A program made the translations under genes and the position numbers. Below are positions 18,421 through 28,400 of a stretch of DNA of 64,000 nt, piece by piece. This DNA is from Bacteroidia bacterium (lineage in GTDB: Bacteria > Bacteroidota > Bacteroidia > J057): NCBI GenBank assembly GCA_033391075.1, contig JAWPMV010000001.1:3038001-3102000 (forward strand), read 5' to 3'. Under the pieces are notes generated by a model that was not told where the DNA came from, did not search any database, and saw only the letters and a list, made by a program, of their open reading frames with translations. Position 1 is the first letter of the stretch. Each line of letters begins with the position of its first letter.

Positions 18421-18450
18421 AAAGTAGCACCTCGGTGCTACTTTTTTTTT
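18421..18450 (+). terminator. Strong intrinsic terminator, plus-strand orientation
   Basis: AAAGTAGCACC pairs perfectly with GGTGCTACTTT, followed by a run of nine T on the plus strand. The T-run touches the glnN stop codon. There is no annotated plus-strand gene upstream, so the terminator either ends an unrecognised transcript or, read the other way with only a short U-run, ends glnN. Confidence 0.8.
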
Positions 18451-20632
18451 AATTAATGAAGAGCATTTCTCTGTATTTAGGCAAAGGCCAGATCTTATCT
18501 CCGACTCTCCCTTCTAATTCATCCACTTTATTTCTAATCTCGTCAAAAATGGGCAAAATTTGCTCTGTATAGCCTATAGCTATTTCCTTAACATACCCCC
18601 GTCGTTCTATGCGATTTCGGGTAACTCGCAGGCTCTCCAGCGAACTAAAGAGTTCTCCAATTTTTTCCCCAATCAAAACTGACAAATCCTCCTGTACAGA
18701 AAGTGCCTTTCTACCGAGGCCACTTTCCTGTCCCATCCGCAAACTTTGCAATAAATCTTTTTGGTATTCGAGGGCAGCAGGAATGATAGATGTCTGTCCC
18801 AGTTCCTGGATAATATCCGCTTCTATCCGGATTTTATTCAAATATTCTCCCAACAATACTTCATAGCGAGCTTCAAGTTCGTCAGGAGAAAGAACTCCGG
18901 TTCTATTGAAAAGTTCCTGGGAGTTATCTTTCAGAAAGCCTTCAAGGCTATAGGGGGTCTTCCCTAATTTAACCAGGCCTCTTTTTTCCGATTCTGTAAT
19001 CCAACTTAGGCTATACCCATCTCCATCAAACAATATGTGATGACAAGATTGCATGTATTCTTTAAGTATGTCCAAAATTGCCAGGTCCAGATTTCTTCCT
19101 CTCCGCAGTTTAGCGTCAACCCTTTCTTTAAATTCAATTAATTGGTCAGCAACTGCCGTATTGAGCAGGGTCATGGTCTGGCTGCAATTAGCCGAGGCTC
19201 CTACGGCCCGAAACTCAAACTTATTGCCTGTAAAGGCGAAAGGAGATGTTCGGTTGGTATCGGTATTGGCAATTAGCAATTCAGGAATTTCACTGATTCC
19301 CAGACGGAGCAACTCATTGATGGGCTCATGCTTCCGCTTTCGCGGAGGATTTTCCAAATCCGAAAGAATCTTGGCCAAACGCTTCCCGGTAAAAATGGAA
19401 AGGATAGGCGGAGGCGCTTCATGGACGCCCAGCCGTCGATCATTTCCTATGGAAACAATACTTGCTCCCAAAAGCTCTGCATGGTCGTGAAAAGCCTTGA
19501 TCACGCTAACGAAAATCGCCAGAAAAAGCAGGTTTTCCTGAGGATCACTTCCCGGAGCAAGGAGATTCCTCCCTGTATTGGTTTGCAAGGACCAATTGCT
19601 GTGTTTTCCAGACCCATTTATGCCGGCAAAAGGTTTTTCATGCATGAGGGCTGCCATATTATGCTTCTTAGCGGTCCTATCTATGAGATCTGCCATCATC
19701 AATGAATGATCAATAGCGATGTTTAAATTCTCATGCCAGGGTGCACATTCAAATTGACTGGGGGCTACTTCATTATGCCGGGTCTTTAAGGGGATTCCCA
19801 AACGATGGCATTCCAGTTCCAATTCATTCATGAAGGCAAAAGCCCGTTCTGGAATGGAACCAAAATAATGATCATCTAATTGTTGGCCTCGAGCGGAAGC
19901 TGCCCCAAATACTGTTCTTCCACTCAACATCAGGTCGGGTCGCAGATGATAAAAGCTACGGTCTATCAGAAAGTACTCCTGTTCAATTCCCAGGGTAGGA
20001 TAAACACGGCTAACCTCTTTATCAAAATAATTACAGACGGCTGTTGCTGCCTTATCTAATAAGGCCATGGATTTCAACAAGGGAAGTTTATAATCCAGGG
20101 CTTTACCTGTATAGGAAATGAATATGGTTGGGATACAAAGGGTTCTCCCATAGGTGGTTTCAAAAATGAAGACCGGAGAACTACAATCCCAGGCGGTATA
20201 TCCTCTTGCCTCAAAGGTACTTCTGAGCCCTCCGCTTGGAAAAGAAGAAGCATCGGGGTCCTGTTGGGCCAATTCTTCACCCGAAAATTTATCTATGGGT
20301 TCTCCTTCAGTCAACTCCAAAAAAGAATCGTGTTTTTCAGCAGTTCTTCCTGTCAGGGGTTGAAACCAGTGCGTATAGTGCGTCGCTCCTTTATCCAGCG
20401 CCCAGGATTTCACCGCATTAGCAACTGAGGCTGCTATATTTCTATCCAGAAACTCTCCACTTTGCATACAAGATTGCAGCCGCACAAAGATGTCATTAGA
20501 AAGATACTCTTTCATCTTTCTTTGATTGAAGACATTCTCCGCAAAGATCTCACTGGGCCTGGGAGTAGGCACAAGTGGCTTTCTCCTTGCTCGTTGCTGG
20601 ATTTGTTCTATCGCCTTAAACCTGGGATTCAT
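18449..20632 (-). CDS. glnN: Glutamine synthetase type III
   Basis: 727 residues from the ATG at 20632 (MNPRFKAIEQIQQRARRKP); the upstream 21 in-frame codons are aromatic-rich and unlikely to be coding. The length and the N-terminal region (RPSEIFAENVFNQRKMKEYL) are those of GSIII, larger than GSI. Catalytic-core motifs include TLGIEQEYFLID, NEVAPSQFECAP, NGSGKHSNWSLQTNTG and FRAVGASANCSQTM. GSIII forms glutamine from glutamate, ammonia and ATP in the cytoplasm. It is transcribed alone, 88 bp downstream of the A2M stop. Confidence 0.95.
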   Translation of the reverse strand: MNPRFKAIEQIQQRARRKPLVPTPRPSEIFAENVFNQRKMKEYLSNDIFVRLQSCMQSGEFLDRNIAASVANAVKSWALDKGATHYTHWFQPLTGRTAEKHDSFLELTEGEPIDKFSGEELAQQDPDASSFPSGGLRSTFEARGYTAWDCSSPVFIFETTYGRTLCIPTIFISYTGKALDYKLPLLKSMALLDKAATAVCNYFDKEVSRVYPTLGIEQEYFLIDRSFYHLRPDLMLSGRTVFGAASARGQQLDDHYFGSIPERAFAFMNELELECHRLGIPLKTRHNEVAPSQFECAPWHENLNIAIDHSLMMADLIDRTAKKHNMAALMHEKPFAGINGSGKHSNWSLQTNTGRNLLAPGSDPQENLLFLAIFVSVIKAFHDHAELLGASIVSIGNDRRLGVHEAPPPILSIFTGKRLAKILSDLENPPRKRKHEPINELLRLGISEIPELLIANTDTNRTSPFAFTGNKFEFRAVGASANCSQTMTLLNTAVADQLIEFKERVDAKLRRGRNLDLAILDILKEYMQSCHHILFDGDGYSLSWITESEKRGLVKLGKTPYSLEGFLKDNSQELFNRTGVLSPDELEARYEVLLGEYLNKIRIEADIIQELGQTSIIPAALEYQKDLLQSLRMGQESGLGRKALSVQEDLSVLIGEKIGELFSSLESLRVTRNRIERRGYVKEIAIGYTEQILPIFDEIRNKVDELEGRVGDKIWPLPKYREMLFIN

Positions 20633-20720
20633 AGGGCTAAAGAAATGAAAATAAAGGTAAAGATAAAAGCGTGGAAAAGGCTGGGCCTTATCCACGCTTC
20701 ATTAAATCTTTTATTCTTCA

Positions 20721-23700
20721 TCAACCCCCACTTCCGGCATCTATAACTTCCACCCATTGCCCTTTGACGCGAGCATTGATGGTTTTGTCATACATAGCCT
20801 CACAATTCGCTCCGGGAAGGTAATATTTCCCCAGATAACTGGCATTGAGATTGACTTTGAATGTCGCTGACTTATTTTTTGAAAGATCAAAGAAGGTATA
20901 CACACGATCATCCCTGATGTCTACATATTCTGCTTTGGCAGCATCCTGACTTTGTGTACCATCCATTCGGCTATTGTGAATTTCCCATCCCGAAGGGAAG
21001 ATTTGAGACAATGCCAATTCCTGATAGAATCTTCCACTAGGATTACTCACGCTTACTTCCGCTACAAAATCTGTCCCTTGTTCCAGGCGAGAAGGATTGA
21101 TGGTTTTTCCATTCAGGTCTTTATAACTAACAGATATGTTGAGTTTGTTGCTGGCACTGGTTTCTTCTCCTATGCGCGGGATTCCATCCAGAATCAAGCG
21201 AGCGTACATAAAGGATTTCGTCTCATTTTTGAATTCGACATTACCTTTTTTGACCTCTGCCATTTCAAGCTGCCAAACAGGTGCATTATAGTCTACTTCG
21301 GTCCATGCTCCTCCATTGATCCGGTAGGAGAAATTAAGCTTGGCAGAATTATTCTTCTTGCCTATGTATTCTGTAATTCCAACTAAACTATAGGCAATCG
21401 TCTGGGTACTCATCCACCTTTCTTTATCACTCAATGCATCTGAAAGTTTCTTCAATAATGGTTTCGCATACTCCCTTTCATCCATAATGCTCAAGACTTG
21501 CAACATAATCCCATAATCCCGGGTGGCACTTCCGTAGGAGTATCCAAGTTCGCGATAGTCTGAGATATCCATAGGCAGGGACCTGACCATTTTCCGGGCG
21601 ACATCCCTTTGCCCTGCCAGATAATAAGCTCCAGCCAAATGCCATTTAGACATTTCTTTGAGGTTTTTGAGCTTGCGCATACGGTTCATCGCTCCTAATT
21701 CGGGCTTACCGGCATAAGCGAGCAAGAACAAGCGATAGGATTGGTTCATTTGTTGCCATCTGCTATCGCCCTTCCATCCTTTTGCCATATCCTTCTGAAA
21801 TCCAATCCAGTCTTCAATCATACCAGAGGGCAAGGTATAGCCAGCTTGTTTAGCTTCGAGCAAGAAATTCCCTGCATAATTGGTTCCCCACTGATTATAG
21901 TAATAGGAACCCGGCCAGTAAGAAAGACTACCATCGCTATTTTGGAAACGAGTCAATCGCTGGATACCTGCACGGATATTCTTATCGATTTCTTCCTTTT
22001 TCTTCTCATCCAATTTCATCAGTCGGGCCAAATGAAGCTGAGGGAAGACACTTGAAGTTGTTTGCTCTACGCATCCGTAAGGATATCGAATCAGGTATTT
22101 CAATCTTCTTCCCAAATCCAGGGGAGGAATAGAACTCACTTCCAGGTATCCATTATTGGTCCCGCGCATGCCCACCGGACTGTAATCTTGCTTCCAATTG
22201 CCTTTTGCATCCATAAACTGTGCATATACATTGGTTACGCGCTGGTTGGGATTGCGAACTTCTATATCTGTTTCATAAACAGCAATTTGAGAACCTGAAC
22301 GGGCAGTGATTTTGATATGATCCATCCCTAACGATCCCAACACACCCAAATCAAAGACGGTCATTTTTTCGCCTTGCTCATTGAAGGTTAATTGTTGGGT
22401 ATCTTTTCCATTTACCAAGACTCTTTTTCCGGTTTCAACTTTGATGTTTACATTTTTGATGTTGTCTTCCATCGCAAAAACCGTAACGGGTAAGGACAGG
22501 TTTTCTCCTGGTCCCAATACTCGTGGTAAAGTACCCAAAACCATAAGAGGTTTCTTGACTGGTGTAGCTTTTTCAGTTGAACCGTAAGAACCTTTATCCG
22601 GATCAGCAGCAACAACCATAGTTCTCACTGAACCAATATAATTGGGCATTTCAATGCTGTGGGTCTTAGTTTCACCGGCCTTCAATTCAAAAGGCCCGAG
22701 AAATTTGACGACCGGGCGGAAGCGATCCTGTTTCTTGGCTCCATCAACCTCTTCACCAGCACCTCCACCAATACTCAAGAGACTCTTTATGGCTCCTCCA
22801 TAAGCACCCAAAACATGATCGTATACATCCCAGGTTTTCACATCCAGGGCTACTCTTTTATAGAAATTACTCCAGGGATCGGGCGTTTGGAAACGGGTAA
22901 GATCCAGAAGTCCTTCGTCTACGACAGCTACAGTATAAGTCATCGCTTGTTGACTTTTTTCACTTACGCGTACTGCAAAAGTCGAATTGGGTTCCAGGCT
23001 ATTAGGCATGGAAATAACAGGCGAAAGATGCGTTGCGGGGTCCTCTACTTTGATAGGAATCACGCCATACATCCGAATTGGTAAATCATTGGCGGTTTGA
23101 GCATGAGGTTGAATCAAAGTAACATTGGCGTAGGCATTGGGAGCCATTTCAGCAGTAGTAGGGAAACTAAATTTCGTAGTCCCTTTTACCGCATCTACCC
23201 AATAAGCAGCTACCACTTTTGTCCCATTTTCTATACTCACCAGTGCACGTCCGGCTTCACCACTTGGTATACTCAAAGTTACCTCCTGCCCAACAGCATA
23301 TTTTTCTTTGTCAGCAGTAAAGTTCAGCATTTGGGCTCCTCCTTCATCTCCCGGTCTTGATCTTCCTGCCCAGGACGGCCAGTCTACATAAACAATCTTT
23401 CCTGTGATATGCCCTTTCCCATCTTCAACTCGAATAAGATATCTTCCCCATTTATTTTTATCGACTTTGAAGGTCCAATTGGCTTTGCCATTTATGGTCG
23501 TAAGATTGGTTGTTTTAACCTCTTCTCCATTAACTTTCCCTCTATAGTTCAAGAGATTTTCCCGTGATCGTTCAAACCACCATCTCCAATTGAGTTTATA
23601 GATGGTCAATTTTACCGAGCTACTTACAGGTCTTCCATCGGCATCTACGGTAGCTATTTCGATATTGTGATTTTCATCTGTCACTAAAGCACCTCTCCAT

Positions 23701-26264
23701 CCTCTTCCCGGAGGTGTTCTAAGCCCTACATACTGAGCATAAGGCGAATAGGGAACTGAAAAGCGATCTACACTAAAAGCGCCTCCTGGCTCAAAGACCT
23801 TGATTTTGAATTTTGCATTCAATTTACCCGGAGCAACCAGATTATTCTGAATCTTTATAGGCACCCTTGCTTGTCCCTGATCATTTAGCGGACCATCAAA
23901 AAGGGTTACTTCTTCAGAATTCAATTTTCTCAGAGGATCATCAAAAGTAAAATTGGGATATTTATCAAATTTTGTTGTAGCTGGGCTTAAACTTACCCGA
24001 ACATCAGATTTCAGGCTTTTCGCTATGGCTCCATGCAGCCAGCGAGCACTAAGATTACCATATTGCCCCGATTTGCCTTCGAGATAAGCCTTGTCAAAAT
24101 CCAGGGCGATTTTGAGTCGATTGGGCATGATGGTCTCCACTTTTACGGTCTTTTGGAAACGGGCACCTCCGACATTCACTTTGGCCAGGTAATTACCAGT
24201 AGGAGCATCAGCTGCTGTACTGGTATGGAAAGTATAAAAGCCATTAAGGCCTTGTTTCCTGCTGATCTTTTTGATCCGGGTTCCTCTGGAATCATAGAGT
24301 TCGAAGTTGACTGGATGATCATCCGGAAGGCTATTGCTTTTATCTTCTAAAATGAAATTCAGGAAAATCGGATCACCAGGTCTCCATACGCCTCTTTCCC
24401 CATAAATAAATCCTTTAACCCCTTCATAATATTTTTGCCCCTGCGTATCGAAGCGGCTCATAGAAAGAGACTGTCCATCATCCATGCGGAGATAGCCTCT
24501 TTGCTCACCTTTCTTTGCAACTAATAAATAAGGATGTTCGGAGTGCTTTACCTCTACCATTCCCTTATTATCGGTGGTAGCTGTATGGATGAGGCGCTGT
24601 TGGAAATTGTAGATTTCCAATTTCACGCCAGAAATAGGATCAGTAGTCTGGAGATCTGTAACTACATATAAAGAGCCTTCACTTCCTTTCTTGGCAATCA
24701 AACCCAGATCAGAAGCCAGTACATTCCTTTTTATGATGCGGCGATTGGTGTAAAAGGATACATTACAGGGGTTGTCTCTTTCTCCATAATCATAATAGTA
24801 ATCGTAGTCATCGTAATAATAATATCCATTACTATTGCCTGTGGTCCAGGTTTTATCCAGGGCCAGCATGTTTTTCTCTGAATCTCCGTTTTCCTGTTCG
24901 CTACAAGAGTAAAAGGTATAGGATTTCCTGAATCCTAAAGCGACTTCATAGATAGCTCCCGGATCTGTATCAATCAAATCACTTAAATCCAGGGAATGGC
25001 GGTTCCAGGTATTCAGGTCCAGTTCTGCGTTTTTATCCAGACGAATGCTTTTTTCCAGAACTTTCTCTCCCACTCTCTTCAACTCCCGACTTTCATTCAG
25101 ATTGCTGACCTGCAAAAACTGAGGAATATTATCCTCTTGAATTTTTATAACTCGTACATCAATTGCCTTGAGGCCTACTGCTTCAAAAATAAAAGGAAGC
25201 CGTTCAGATTTAGGCAGGATTACCCCTTTCCCAATAAGTCTCAATTCAGGTTTGGTCTCCGTGAATATGACTTTACTCTCGTATTCCTGATCCAATGCAT
25301 CTCCCAGAGCATTCTTGATTCCGGGATTTATTTTGAGGTCAACAGAACCTTTTACATTGCTTTTAGGGAATACTTTAATCCGATTCTCTTCTATGCTAAA
25401 GTTTAGGTTAGTTTTCCCCATCTGAATCAGACCGGATAAATCCTGCTTAGGGGCGATATTATCGGAGAACTCCAATACGACATATTGCTCCGGCTTGACA
25501 TAGCTATAGGTATGCATATGGCGAAACTTCCCGACTGCGGGAATTTCTATTTGTTTTTCGCCTTTCTTTTCAATGCCCAGTTTTTTACCACTCCAAAGTA
25601 GATTCAGAAAGTAGTTTTCTTTCTTTCTGGGAACAGAGTCGATCACAAAGCTGTGTTCATTATTATCCGCATCATGTTCCCATTTGATTTTAACTCCATT
25701 TTTCTCCTCCGTTCTTAATAGTTCTTCCACCAGGTCCGCTTCGGCGAAATCAACAGTTCTGATTACGCCACTTAATTCCTGATAAGCGGTTTTGCCGGAT
25801 TTATAGCTTCGCGCACGGGTCAGTTCGAGTTCTATCCCTTGCTTCATACTTGCAAACTGAAATTCCAGTTCGGGCAAAGCTTTCTGCATATCAGCATGAA
25901 TCTCATGAAGATTTACTTTGGCCATATAAAGCTGACCGGAAGGCAGTTTTTCATCGGGTTTGAATTCGAGGGTACGAGCATTTTTCCATCTATAGGTACC
26001 CTTGATCTCCGGATAAAATTCCAAGAGATCATTTTCTTGCCAAAATTCGGGATCTTCATTCTTACCAAAGTCTTTTGTGAACTGAATCTGGATATTACTG
26101 CTACGGCTGATTTCTCCGGCAGTAAACCCCTGAACATAGGTTTCCAGTTCTTCATTAAATCCATGGAATTCCGGTTGGCTGTGCTTTCCAGCGAAAATTA
26201 GTCCTGCGATCATCAAGGCCAGGGCTCCCCCGGCGATTAGATAAGTGTGAAAAGTGCGTTTCAT
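20721..26264 (-). CDS. Bacterial alpha-2-macroglobulin with thioester motif
   Basis: 1847 residues. An N-terminal hydrophobic segment (LIAGGALALMIAGLIFA) acts as a signal or anchor, with no lipobox Cys. Macroglobulin-like beta domains follow (for example GFIYGERGVWRPGDPIFLNFIL, the MG/A2M_N region). A bait-like middle leads to the alpha-2-macroglobulin core and the thioester motif YPYGCVEQTTSSVFPQ near residue 1400, followed by a helical TED region. The CxEQ motif suggests an active thioester that can trap proteases in the periplasm. An unusual Tyr/Asp-rich stretch lies around residues 480-500 (YYYYDDYDYYYDYG). The usual partner PBP1C is not next to it. The C-terminus ends in Gly/Ser. Confidence 0.92.
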   Translation of the reverse strand: MKRTFHTYLIAGGALALMIAGLIFAGKHSQPEFHGFNEELETYVQGFTAGEISRSSNIQIQFTKDFGKNEDPEFWQENDLLEFYPEIKGTYRWKNARTLEFKPDEKLPSGQLYMAKVNLHEIHADMQKALPELEFQFASMKQGIELELTRARSYKSGKTAYQELSGVIRTVDFAEADLVEELLRTEEKNGVKIKWEHDADNNEHSFVIDSVPRKKENYFLNLLWSGKKLGIEKKGEKQIEIPAVGKFRHMHTYSYVKPEQYVVLEFSDNIAPKQDLSGLIQMGKTNLNFSIEENRIKVFPKSNVKGSVDLKINPGIKNALGDALDQEYESKVIFTETKPELRLIGKGVILPKSERLPFIFEAVGLKAIDVRVIKIQEDNIPQFLQVSNLNESRELKRVGEKVLEKSIRLDKNAELDLNTWNRHSLDLSDLIDTDPGAIYEVALGFRKSYTFYSCSEQENGDSEKNMLALDKTWTTGNSNGYYYYDDYDYYYDYGERDNPCNVSFYTNRRIIKRNVLASDLGLIAKKGSEGSLYVVTDLQTTDPISGVKLEIYNFQQRLIHTATTDNKGMVEVKHSEHPYLLVAKKGEQRGYLRMDDGQSLSMSRFDTQGQKYYEGVKGFIYGERGVWRPGDPIFLNFILEDKSNSLPDDHPVNFELYDSRGTRIKKISRKQGLNGFYTFHTSTAADAPTGNYLAKVNVGGARFQKTVKVETIMPNRLKIALDFDKAYLEGKSGQYGNLSARWLHGAIAKSLKSDVRVSLSPATTKFDKYPNFTFDDPLRKLNSEEVTLFDGPLNDQGQARVPIKIQNNLVAPGKLNAKFKIKVFEPGGAFSVDRFSVPYSPYAQYVGLRTPPGRGWRGALVTDENHNIEIATVDADGRPVSSSVKLTIYKLNWRWWFERSRENLLNYRGKVNGEEVKTTNLTTINGKANWTFKVDKNKWGRYLIRVEDGKGHITGKIVYVDWPSWAGRSRPGDEGGAQMLNFTADKEKYAVGQEVTLSIPSGEAGRALVSIENGTKVVAAYWVDAVKGTTKFSFPTTAEMAPNAYANVTLIQPHAQTANDLPIRMYGVIPIKVEDPATHLSPVISMPNSLEPNSTFAVRVSEKSQQAMTYTVAVVDEGLLDLTRFQTPDPWSNFYKRVALDVKTWDVYDHVLGAYGGAIKSLLSIGGGAGEEVDGAKKQDRFRPVVKFLGPFELKAGETKTHSIEMPNYIGSVRTMVVAADPDKGSYGSTEKATPVKKPLMVLGTLPRVLGPGENLSLPVTVFAMEDNIKNVNIKVETGKRVLVNGKDTQQLTFNEQGEKMTVFDLGVLGSLGMDHIKITARSGSQIAVYETDIEVRNPNQRVTNVYAQFMDAKGNWKQDYSPVGMRGTNNGYLEVSSIPPLDLGRRLKYLIRYPYGCVEQTTSSVFPQLHLARLMKLDEKKKEEIDKNIRAGIQRLTRFQNSDGSLSYWPGSYYYNQWGTNYAGNFLLEAKQAGYTLPSGMIEDWIGFQKDMAKGWKGDSRWQQMNQSYRLFLLAYAGKPELGAMNRMRKLKNLKEMSKWHLAGAYYLAGQRDVARKMVRSLPMDISDYRELGYSYGSATRDYGIMLQVLSIMDEREYAKPLLKKLSDALSDKERWMSTQTIAYSLVGITEYIGKKNNSAKLNFSYRINGGAWTEVDYNAPVWQLEMAEVKKGNVEFKNETKSFMYARLILDGIPRIGEETSASNKLNISVSYKDLNGKTINPSRLEQGTDFVAEVSVSNPSGRFYQELALSQIFPSGWEIHNSRMDGTQSQDAAKAEYVDIRDDRVYTFFDLSKNKSATFKVNLNASYLGKYYLPGANCEAMYDKTINARVKGQWVEVIDAGSGG

Positions 26265-26440
26265 AATACGGAGTTTAAATCATGCTGTGCATTGCTGTTT
26301 TTCAAATTAGCGATTATATATGGCAGACAAAATACCACTTGATAAATTGGCATTTTGACTGTGTGAGAATTCGCCTTGACTTGTTGAGAATTCGTAGTAT
26401 TCTTTGAATATGCGTGTTGTCCTATAAAAAAGTCAATGAT

Positions 26441-27238
26441 TTACAGCAACATTTGGGCTACCAAATAATCTGCGACCACGATGGCCAAACAACTGTAAAC
26501 TACTGCTTTGGTACTAGACTTTCCTACCTCTAAAGCTCCACCCGTAGTATAAAATCCCTGATAAGCAGAAACTGAGGTAATCAGGAGTCCAAAGGTAAAG
26601 GCTTTTACATACATCACAATTACCTGATAAGGATCATAAAATTCCTGCATCCCTCTAGTAAACTCTATCTGCGTTACCGAACGGGTAATTTCTCCTGCCA
26701 GCATCCCTCCCATATGTGCTAAAAAAGCTGAAACTGTAACGAGCACTGGCAGCGCCAATAAGCCCGCGATGATTTTGGGGAGGATGAGGTATGCACTTGA
26801 ATTCACCCCCATCACTTCTAAAGCATCTATTTGCTCGGTAACCCGCATTGTCCCTATTTCAGACGCAATTTTTGATCCAATTCGACCGGCCAGAATGAAA
26901 CTTAGAACCGTCGGAGACAATTCCAATAAAGAAGTGGAAGATACAATGGAACCGATAATATAGGGCTGAACAAAACTCGATACCAGCTGATAGGCGATCT
27001 GGTGGGTAGATACTGCTCCAATAAAACTGGAAATAATAATCACGATAAACAAACTCCCTCCAATGAAGGTAGCCAATTCTGTGATGGTCAATTTATAATA
27101 CACCTTGAATCGCTCAAGGTTATTAAACATTTTTCCCATCAAGAGGAAAAAGCGGCCGATATGATAAAAGAGATTTGTCAAGGTGTTTGGGATCGCTTTA
27201 CTGAACACGAAAAAACTAAACTTTAACAAGGCTTGCAA
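26441..27238 (-). CDS. MlaE-like ABC transporter permease
   Basis: 265 residues with five to six membrane helices. The MlaE/YrbE signature region is SFILAGRIGSKIASEIGTMRVTEQIDALEVMGVNSSAYLILP, with the permease coupling-helix motif (EIGTMRVTEQIDAL). The family moves phospholipids between the inner membrane and a periplasmic MCE protein. No ATPase (MlaF) or MCE (MlaD) gene is adjacent. A start at an internal Met (residue 34) is possible, but the upstream segment (LTNLFYHIGRFFLL) fits family N-termini. Its start region faces the divergent SDR gene at close range. Confidence 0.88.
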   Translation of the reverse strand: MQALLKFSFFVFSKAIPNTLTNLFYHIGRFFLLMGKMFNNLERFKVYYKLTITELATFIGGSLFIVIIISSFIGAVSTHQIAYQLVSSFVQPYIIGSIVSSTSLLELSPTVLSFILAGRIGSKIASEIGTMRVTEQIDALEVMGVNSSAYLILPKIIAGLLALPVLVTVSAFLAHMGGMLAGEITRSVTQIEFTRGMQEFYDPYQVIVMYVKAFTFGLLITSVSAYQGFYTTGGALEVGKSSTKAVVYSCLAIVVADYLVAQMLL

Positions 27239-27262
27239 AGTAATTTCTTTACCTTTAACCTC

Positions 27263-27952
27263 ATGAACAGGAAAATCTTTATTTCGGGCGCCTCAAAAGG
27301 CATAGGATTAGCTATTGCCCGAAAATTTTATCAGGAAAATTTTGAAGTAATCATTTGTGCCAGGGGGAAAGAATCTCTGGAAGCTGCCAAAAGTGAGATG
27401 CCTAAGCTCCATACCTTCGTTTGCGACATGTCGGACAAAGATGCAGTCAAAGCACTAGGAAAAACCTTAAATGAGCAATTTGGCAGACTAGATATCCTGA
27501 TAAACAATGCAGGTGTATTTTTACCCGGACAGATTCATTCAGAAGAAGATTCGGTATATGAAAGCATGATGCGCACCAATATCGACAGCGCTTATTTCAT
27601 GACAAAGTCTTTGTTACCTGCCATGATGGAGGCAAAAAAAGGCACCATTGTTAATATGAGTAGTGTAGCCGGGATCAAACCTTATGAATATGGAGGGTCC
27701 TATGGTATCTCAAAATATGCGATGCTGGGATTCAGTAAAAATCTAAGGGAAGAGCTCAAACCCCATAACATACGCGTGATTTCTTTGATGCCTGGCGCGA
27801 CCCTGACTCCCAGTTGGGATGGATTTGATGCTCCGGAAGAGCGATTTATACCTGCCGAAGATATAGCAAAGATAGTCTGGAATGCCTGCTCCCTCAGTGA
27901 AAGGACGGTAATAGAAGATATCGTTGTCAGGCCAGCTTTAGGAGATTTGTAA
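27263..27952 (+). CDS. Short-chain dehydrogenase/reductase (SDR)
   Basis: About 229 residues from the ATG at 27263 (MNRKIFISGASKGIGLA). The classical SDR motifs are GASKGIGLA (NAD(P)-binding TGxxxGxG type), NNAGVF, catalytic Ser in NMSSVAG and YGISKYA (Tyr-xxx-Lys). The substrate is unknown. An ATG at 27233 would add ten residues (MQSNFFTFNL) that do not fit the fold and would overlap the mlaE-like start. It is followed after 47 bp by the Sm-like gene on the same strand and may be co-transcribed with it. Confidence 0.92.
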   Translation: MNRKIFISGASKGIGLAIARKFYQENFEVIICARGKESLEAAKSEMPKLHTFVCDMSDKDAVKALGKTLNEQFGRLDILINNAGVFLPGQIHSEEDSVYESMMRTNIDSAYFMTKSLLPAMMEAKKGTIVNMSSVAGIKPYEYGGSYGISKYAMLGFSKNLREELKPHNIRVISLMPGATLTPSWDGFDAPEERFIPAEDIAKIVWNACSLSERTVIEDIVVRPALGDL

Positions 27953-27999
27953 TAAATCGAGTCGGGAATCCATCTTTTTAGTAAATTAATAAGAAAGCA

Positions 28000-28248
28000 A
28001 TGGGTACGAGAAGTGATAGATTTAGCGGGAAACGTTTGCGTTCCGAGGTAAAAAGCTTGCTGGGAAAAGAAGCGCATATCGTTTTATGGGAAGGAAGCAC
28101 CTATTTCGGAGATCTAGTTGAAGCAGCAGAAGGAAGACTGAAGTTGCGGGATAAAAATGCCCGTTGGTACAACCAAAAAGATCATACCCATGACTTTGAC
28201 CTAGAAAATATAAGAGAAGTAATTATAGATAGGAATAGCACATGGTAA
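28000..28248 (+). CDS. Small protein with a predicted Sm-like fold
   Basis: 82 residues. A basic N-terminal stretch (GTRSDRFSGKRLRSEVKSLLG) with a short helix is followed by a strand pattern that resembles an Sm/LSm core: AHIVLWEGSTYFGDLVEAA (a beta1-beta2-like xxxLxxGxxYxGxL pattern), RLKLRDKNA, and a closing strand with NIREVIIDR. Length and order fit a single LSm domain. It is not classical Hfq: the YKHAI-type motif is missing. RNA binding is inferred. It lies 47 bp after the SDR stop. Confidence 0.6.
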   Translation: MGTRSDRFSGKRLRSEVKSLLGKEAHIVLWEGSTYFGDLVEAAEGRLKLRDKNARWYNQKDHTHDFDLENIREVIIDRNSTW

Positions 28249-28400
28249 TTACAAACTGACCAAATATGAAGCCGTCTGAACAATTGGCACAGCTAGTTTT
28301 GACTGACGTAAGAATATTTTTTAATTTGTAATAAATAAATCATGTAACAAATAGCTCTTGATCCGTTAGATATATAAGGAAACACAGGAATGTCCTTCTT

